Assembly (NCBI GenBank): GCA_964459985.1
Contig: CAYWOS010000025.1
Coordinates: 1-33,663 of the forward strand
From: CAYWOS01 sp964459985
GTDB taxonomy: Bacteria > Bacillota > Clostridia > Christensenellales > Aristaeellaceae
DNA length: 33,663 nt
Direction: 5' to 3'
Both the position numbers and the translations under genes were made by a program. The first letter of the stretch is position 1. The number at the start of each line of letters is the position of its first letter. Below are positions 25,940 to 33,663 of the stretch, in pieces. Below the pieces are notes generated by a model. The model made no database searches. It was not told the origin of the DNA and worked only from the letters and a program-made list of their open reading frames with translations.

Positions 25940-25966
25940 AAACTTTTTCCCTTCTTCGCGCGTTCT
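25940..25966 (+). promoter_or_regulatory. Candidate ECF-type promoter of the sigma operon
   Basis: AAAC (25940-25943, within GCAAACTTTTT), 17 bases, then CGTTCTA from 25961. This matches the AAC ... CGT layout of promoters read by ECF sigma factors, including the T-run after AAC known from SigV-like systems. It lies about 30 bases before the ECF gene, as expected for autoregulation, and has no good sigma-A match. Confidence 0.6.
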
Positions 25967-25996
25967 ATGGATGAAAGGCCTTTCTTGGAGGATCAG

Positions 25997-26473
25997 ATGA
26001 TTGACGAAGCCCGGTTCCTTGACGCGTGTGAAACGCTGCTGCCCGTCCTGCGCCGGATCGCGTTGGGCGTCCTGCGATCGGACGCCGACGCGCAGGACGC
26101 CGTGCAGCAGGCGCTGCTGAATGCGTGGAACGCGCGCGGGAAATCCGAACCGCGCGACATGAAGGCATGGCTGACGCGCATTGCCGTCAACGAGTGCCGC
26201 AACATCCAGCGCAAGCGGCGGCGCGTCGTGCCGATGGCGGAGCCCAGGGGCGAGGATGTCCCGTATACGCCGCCCGATCCCGATCTCAAGGAAGCGGTCC
26301 TATCGCTTCCCGACGCGCTCAAATGGCCGCTCCTGCTCAAGTACATGGAGGGCTATACCGAGCGCGAGGTATCCATGGCGCTCGGCATTCCCGTCAGCAC
26401 CGTCAAAAACCGCCTGTATCGGGCAAGAAACGCGCTCCGCGCGGCGCTTTCAGAGGAGGCGATCCTCGAATGA
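25997..26473 (+). CDS. ECF RNA polymerase sigma factor
   Basis: A 158-residue sigma-70-family protein with only regions 2 and 4. Region 2 includes DAVQQALLNAWNARGK and KAWLTRIAVNECRNIQRKRRR. Region 4 is the helix-turn-helix YTEREVSMALGIPVSTVKNR. It directs RNA polymerase to stress or envelope genes. The start at 25997 (MIDEARFLDACETLL) has TTGGAGGA immediately upstream; an in-frame start at 25934 would place translation across the promoter and is rejected. The next gene starts inside its stop codon (ATGA), which is typical of a sigma factor coupled to its anti-sigma factor. Confidence 0.93.
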   Translation: MIDEARFLDACETLLPVLRRIALGVLRSDADAQDAVQQALLNAWNARGKSEPRDMKAWLTRIAVNECRNIQRKRRRVVPMAEPRGEDVPYTPPDPDLKEAVLSLPDALKWPLLLKYMEGYTEREVSMALGIPVSTVKNRLYRARNALRAALSEEAILE

Positions 26474-27798
26474 GCAGAAAAATCAATCAAAGCGACCTGC
26501 AAAGCATGTTTTCGCCCATGCCCGAGGCGTTCGCGCGCAACGCGCTCTCGGCGCTCCGGCAAAGACAACGGCAGGAGAAAGAGAAACCAATGAGGAAGAA
26601 ATTGTCATTCGGCATGATCGTCGTGATCGCGCTCACCGTCGCGGCGCTTGCCACGGCGCTGGCGCTGGCGCTGCCGCGCGTGTTCTTTGAAAAGGTGGCG
26701 ACCATGCAGTTCGAGAGCGGGTACTACGAGGACTGGTCGCTGAAGGAAAAATTACAGCTGCTCGCCCTAATGCGCGAGTACGAGGTGCCTCTGGACGGGG
26801 AGAAAACCGCGCTCGCTCTGGATGAATCAAGGCCTGCCGCCGAGCGCGAAAAGGCGCTGGACGACATGATCTCCGACAGGTACGGCGTCAACGGACGGCT
26901 CGACGTCGTGACGCTGGAAGGCATTCTCGTCAAGGAAAAGGGCCCGATGACCGTCTGGTCGCTCGAGGACAAGGCGTGGTACACGCAGATGATGACCGAC
27001 AGCGGACTGCTCGGCTTCGACGAGTGCATCAACTCCCTTCCCGGCAAGGACGATATTCAGCGCGAGGAAGCGATTGAGATCGCCAAGCGTGCGTATCTGG
27101 ACGCCTTCGGCTGGGCGGAGGACGCGCTGGACGGGCACGGCGTCTGCGTTGATTTCAGCATTCACCGCTCGCTGGCGGACAAGTTCGATCCCTATTACAT
27201 CGTCACCTTCTATTCGGACGCCGCGCCCGAGGGCGTGATCGGCTACATGCAGTGCGACGTGACGCGCGACGGGCGCGTGATGGATTCGAGCGACGACGCG
27301 CATTGGAACGCGCTCTCGCCCGCCGAGGACGCGGCGGCGCGGCGCGCCGAGCAGGAAAAGGCTGCGGCGGCGCAGGAGGCGTTTGACCAATTGGTCGCCG
27401 AGCGCGGGCCGGTGGAAACGTGGACGATTGGGCAGAAAGCCGCCGTCGCCGCGTGGCCCGTCGCGGGCGTCAACGCCTTCTGGGGGTCTCCGCTCGAAAC
27501 GGATATTTCGGAGGACGCCGCCGTTCAGTACGCGACCGCGGCGCTGCAAAAAAAGTACCCCGTTTCCGATGAGGAACTGGCGGGGTACACGATCCGGGTC
27601 GATTATATCACCGGCGTCAACGCGAATACCGGCGGCGCGTTTTCTCTGGAAGGCGTCGAGCTGCCGCCTCCGCCCTACTTCATTGTGCATTTCGCCGCGC
27701 CGGGACACGCCTACGATCAATCGGATTACGCCGTCGTCGTGCAGCCGCAGGACGGGTATGTGCAGTATGTCGGCGGGCCGGACAGAAGCGCGGGGTAA
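26470..27798 (+). CDS. Putative membrane anti-sigma factor with duplicated extracellular domain
   Basis: A 442-residue single-pass protein. It has a short cytoplasmic N-terminus (residues 1-46, starting MSRKINQSDLQSMFSPMP), one membrane helix (~48-69), and a long extracellular part. That part contains two related units, starting GPMTVWSLEDKAWY (~158) and GPVETWTIGQKAAV (~314). Each continues into an EEAIEIAKRAY-like or EDAAVQYATAAL helix and a strand ending in YYIVTFY or YFIVHFA, so they look PepSY-like. The cytoplasmic part is too short for, and lacks, the HxxxCxxC zinc anti-sigma signature. The anti-sigma role rests on topology and on coupling to the sigma gene by ATGA overlap. It may sense an envelope ligand. 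Confidence 0.75.
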   Translation: MSRKINQSDLQSMFSPMPEAFARNALSALRQRQRQEKEKPMRKKLSFGMIVVIALTVAALATALALALPRVFFEKVATMQFESGYYEDWSLKEKLQLLALMREYEVPLDGEKTALALDESRPAAEREKALDDMISDRYGVNGRLDVVTLEGILVKEKGPMTVWSLEDKAWYTQMMTDSGLLGFDECINSLPGKDDIQREEAIEIAKRAYLDAFGWAEDALDGHGVCVDFSIHRSLADKFDPYYIVTFYSDAAPEGVIGYMQCDVTRDGRVMDSSDDAHWNALSPAEDAAARRAEQEKAAAAQEAFDQLVAERGPVETWTIGQKAAVAAWPVAGVNAFWGSPLETDISEDAAVQYATAALQKKYPVSDEELAGYTIRVDYITGVNANTGGAFSLEGVELPPPPYFIVHFAAPGHAYDQSDYAVVVQPQDGYVQYVGGPDRSAG

Positions 27799-27827
27799 GC
27801 GCGGAATTCCTTGAATACGGCAAGCGA

Positions 27828-27857
27828 GGCGGCGGTTCGCGTGAACCGCCGCCTTTT
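27828..27857 (+). terminator. Intrinsic terminator after the sigma operon
   Basis: GGCGGCGGTTC (27828-27838), loop GCGT, GAACCGCCGCC (27843-27853), then TTTT. Just beyond it GTCGAC-TAA-GTCGAC (27862-27876) forms a second small inverted pair. Confidence 0.9.
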
Positions 27858-27885
27858 AGATGTCGACTAAGTCGACGCTTTTCGC

Positions 27886-27904
27886 AAAAATGAATCTTTC
27901 ATTT
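27886..27904 (-). terminator. Weak terminator after kdgK
   Basis: On the minus strand, AAATGAA-AGA-TTCATTT continues into two more Ts. It is a 7-bp AT-rich stem, so its strength is doubtful, but it is the only terminator-like element beyond the kdgK stop codon. Confidence 0.45.
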
Positions 27905-27967
27905 GTCCGTATGCCGCGAGCCCTGTCCTCGGGAAGCGTTCCCGCCCGGAAATCGCCTTGCCGTGCG

Positions 27968-28990
27968 TTATCGCTGCACCCGCCCCGAGGCGTTGCCGCC
28001 CGCCAGCGCCAGCACTTCCTTTTCGCTCACGAGGTTGTAATCGTGCTCGATGGTCTGCTTTAAGCAGCTCGCGGCGACGGCGAACTCGATGGCGCTCTGC
28101 GCGTCGTTACCCTTGAGCAGCGAATGAATCAGTCCGCCGCCGAAGCTGTCGCCGCCGCCCACGCGATCGACGATGTGAATGAGATAATTCTTGCTGAAAT
28201 ACGCCTGACCGTCCGCATACAGCATGCCCGCCCAGTTGTTGTCGTTGGCGCTGATCGAGCCGCGCAGCGTGATGGCGACCTTTTCGCACCCGAAGCGCGC
28301 GGAGAGCTGCCTGGCGACCGAGACATAGCCTTCCTTGTTGATTTTGCCGCCCGCCACGTCTGTGTCCTCGGCGCGGATGCCGAACACGTCGGCGGCGTCC
28401 TCCTCGTTGGCGATCAGCACGTCGACATACGGCACGAGCGCGCCCATGACCTCGCCCGCCTTTTCGCGCGTCCAGAGCTTGCCGCGATAGTTGAGATCGC
28501 AGGACACCTTGACGCCCTGTTGACGGCACGCTTTCAGCGCGTCGAGGCAGATGTCGGGCAGTTCGCCGCCCAGCGCCGGCGTAATGCCGGTGAAATGGAA
28601 CCAGTCCGCGCCCGTGAGAATTTTATCCCAGTCGAAATCGGAGCGCTTGGCGAGCGCGATCGACGAGCCGGCGCGGTCGTAGATCACCTTGCTGCCGCGC
28701 TGCGACGCGCCCTTTTCGCAGAAGTAAATGCCCACGCGCGCCCCGCCGCGCGCGATCAGCGAGGTATCCACGCCGTAGCGCCTGAGGGAATTGATCGCGC
28801 ACTGGCCGATGTCGTGCTCGGGCAGCTTGGTCACGTACGCCGCGTCCTGCCCGTAATTCGCTAGCGACACCGCCACGTTCGCCTCGCCGCCGCCGTAGGT
28901 CGCCTCCATCACGTCGGTCTGCGTGCAGCGCAGATACCCCGGCGGGTTGAGCCGCAGCATGATTTCCCCGAAACAAATGATTCTGCCCAT
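27968..28990 (-). CDS. kdgK: 2-keto-3-deoxygluconate kinase (PfkB family)
   Basis: A 340-residue sugar kinase of the PfkB/ribokinase family. It is predicted to phosphorylate 2-keto-3-deoxygluconate to KDPG, which enters central metabolism through KDPG aldolase. The opening ICFGEIMLRLNPPG and GGGEANVAVSLANYG are typical of the KDG-kinase branch. The catalytic motif appears as DRVGGGDSFGGG (residues 275-286), with aspartate 281 as base. GGGAGGAA is the ribosome site. No KDPG aldolase or uronate gene is adjacent, so it is metabolically isolated in this window. Another PfkB sugar substrate is the main alternative. Confidence 0.85.
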   Translation of the reverse strand: MGRIICFGEIMLRLNPPGYLRCTQTDVMEATYGGGEANVAVSLANYGQDAAYVTKLPEHDIGQCAINSLRRYGVDTSLIARGGARVGIYFCEKGASQRGSKVIYDRAGSSIALAKRSDFDWDKILTGADWFHFTGITPALGGELPDICLDALKACRQQGVKVSCDLNYRGKLWTREKAGEVMGALVPYVDVLIANEEDAADVFGIRAEDTDVAGGKINKEGYVSVARQLSARFGCEKVAITLRGSISANDNNWAGMLYADGQAYFSKNYLIHIVDRVGGGDSFGGGLIHSLLKGNDAQSAIEFAVAASCLKQTIEHDYNLVSEKEVLALAGGNASGRVQR

Positions 28991-29100
28991 GATTGATTCC
29001 TCCCTATATTTTTCATTGGTATTACGGCATGTTTGCCCGCCCCGGACAATGCGCCGGGCGGCGAGATCGTCCGATGCGCGCCGGACGGAGCGCTTGAAAG

Positions 29101-32679
<3,579 letters not shown>

Positions 32680-32680
32680 A

Positions 32681-33280
32681 TCACGATTCCTTTTGCCCGG
32701 TTTTTTCTGCCGGTATTCGCTTGTTAAAGCGGTTCATCGCCGTGTCGATGCCCTGCTCCGCCCAGCAGACCGCGGCGTCGGCGGCGGTCAGGTAGGCGTC
32801 ATAGGCGATTTTCCGCGCGATCTCGTCGGGGAACTTCGCCAGCACGAAATCGGCCAAATCCCACATCGGCGGCGGCGCGCCCATGCCGACGCGCACGCGC
32901 GGGAAGCCTTCCGAGGAAAGCGATTGGATGATGCTTTTCATGCCGTTGTGCGTGCCCGCGCCGCCGTGCGGGCGCACGCGCACCTGTCCGAAGGGCAAAT
33001 CAATATCGTCGGCGATCACGAGCATCTTGTCGGGCGACAGTTTGTACCAATTTGAAACGTCCGCCGCGCTGATGCCGCTCATGTTCATGAAGGTCTGCGG
33101 CTTGACGAGCGCGATTTTCTGCCCGCCGAGCGCGCCCTCGCCGATTTGCGAATGGCACATGACCTTTTTGACGGGGATCGACAGCTTTTGCGAAAGGATG
33201 TCGATCACGTCCCATCCCGCGTTGTGCCGCGAATGCGCGTACTTGTCCCCCGGATTGCCCAGCCCGATGATCGCAAGCAT
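32681..33280 (-). CDS. pth: Peptidyl-tRNA hydrolase
   Basis: A 199-residue enzyme that recycles peptidyl-tRNA released prematurely from ribosomes. It starts MLAIIGLGNPGDKYAHSRHNAGW, which contains the family's conserved asparagine and catalytic histidine. It continues with KPQTFMNMSG, the DDIDLPFGQVRVRPHGGAGTHNG block, and the FPRVRVGMG region. The start at 33280 was chosen by homology and by GAGGG 8 bases upstream; the reading frame extends back to 33448 but has no family similarity there. The promoter is at 33357-33385, and mfd follows almost without a gap. Confidence 0.96.
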   Translation of the reverse strand: MLAIIGLGNPGDKYAHSRHNAGWDVIDILSQKLSIPVKKVMCHSQIGEGALGGQKIALVKPQTFMNMSGISAADVSNWYKLSPDKMLVIADDIDLPFGQVRVRPHGGAGTHNGMKSIIQSLSSEGFPRVRVGMGAPPPMWDLADFVLAKFPDEIARKIAYDAYLTAADAAVCWAEQGIDTAMNRFNKRIPAEKTGQKES

Positions 33281-33356
33281 TGTCCGTACCCTCAATCGTT
33301 CAATTCTCCAAAACAGCAAAACACCGGCGGAAGAGAGCGCCCTTCCGTCTTCGCAC

Positions 33357-33385
33357 AGTGTACACGGTTTTGCGCGCCCGGTCAA
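33357..33385 (-). promoter_or_regulatory. Promoter of pth-mfd
   Basis: On the minus strand, TTGACC (33380-33385), 17 bases, TACACT (33357-33362). The ~70-base leader before pth contains a short CGGAAG-N8-CTTCCG hairpin without a U-tract. Confidence 0.7.
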
Positions 33386-33484
33386 CACCTTTCGAAAATA
33401 TTGCCGCGCCCGGCGCGCACCAGAAAATTCATGAAATATTCCGCTCACCCCTTGCGCACAATAGCCGCGAGGAGGTGATTTTAC

Positions 33485-33663
33485 TTGAAAAGACTGTGGA
33501 TTCTGATGCTTCTGTGCGCATTTCTGATGACCGGCTGCGCGAGCAGCGCGGATACGCTTGCCTCTCCGTCCCCGGCGGCGACCGAAACGCAGCCCGCCGT
33601 GATGCCTTCCGTGATGCCCGAGAACTCGTCCGACCCCTCCGCCAGCCCCTCCCCGGGCGCGGA
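33485..33663 (+). CDS. Lipoprotein, 3' end outside window
   Basis: The first 59 codons of a secreted lipoprotein. The TTG start is supported by a near-perfect anti-16S match, AGGAGGTGAT, ending 4 bases upstream. The signal peptide KRLWILMLLCAFLMTGC ends in a textbook lipobox (LMTGC), then a Ser/Pro/Thr-rich linker follows. No domain is reached before the window ends, so its function is unknown. It is divergent from pth. Confidence 0.82.
   Translation, partial: MKRLWILMLLCAFLMTGCASSADTLASPSPAATETQPAVMPSVMPENSSDPSASPSPGA

Noticed and set aside
29000..29100. Terminator or promoter between mfd and kdgK
   Set aside because: Imperfect GC-rich stems without a U-tract and no spaced -35/-10 pair of useful quality; nothing firm to annotate.

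Overview
The window reads as a GC-rich chromosome segment from a Bacillota (Clostridia-like) bacterium, probably an uncultured one known from a draft assembly. The grounds are AGGAGG ribosome sites, intrinsic terminators, an ECF sigma/anti-sigma pair of Gram-positive type, Gram-positive adhesin modules (Cna-B, MucBP-like) and monoderm-type secreted proteins. A 100-N scaffold gap lies at 4014-4113. No rRNA, tRNA, CRISPR, phage or transposase gene was seen.

Layout. 1-5794 (+) is the 3' part of a giant secreted mosaic adhesin, interrupted by the gap inside a 348-bp repeat. 5879-7804 (+) is a family-5 (peptide-type) solute-binding protein. 8133-8926 (+) holds two small overlapping enzymes, an ABM-like protein and a PhnB-type VOC protein. 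9419-12562 (+) is a sugar-type ABC operon with a binding protein and two permeases but no ATPase. A ~1-kb region without genes (12563-13618) follows. It contains a strong orphan promoter about 100 bp before a strong terminator (a candidate small RNA) and 78/79-bp tandem repeats. The next block runs on the minus strand. 13619-16814 is a second sugar-type ABC operon with an ATPase and two permeases but no binding protein. 16889-24571 encodes, in transcription order, pyrimidine-nucleoside phosphorylase, a secreted protein, a large zinc-ribbon/TPR membrane protein, an O-acyltransferase and an M29 aminopeptidase. 24790-25875 (+) is a MurG. 25997-27798 (+) is an ECF sigma factor with its membrane partner, preceded by an ECF-type promoter. 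27968-33280 (-) carries kdgK, mfd and pth. A lipoprotein gene starts at 33485 (+) and leaves the window.

How it fits together. The convergent ABC operons are each incomplete, in complementary ways (binding protein without ATPase, ATPase without binding protein). The encoded ATPase may serve both. KdgK and the nucleoside phosphorylase add sugar-acid and nucleoside salvage. MurG, the acyltransferase, the ECF pair and the adhesin point to cell-envelope work.

The most unusual content is non-coding. Three unrelated families of short tandem repeats occupy three intergenic regions within about 6 kb. One of them (104 bp, three copies) carries an intrinsic terminator in every copy. None of the functions suggested for these could be tested here; all come from reading the sequence.
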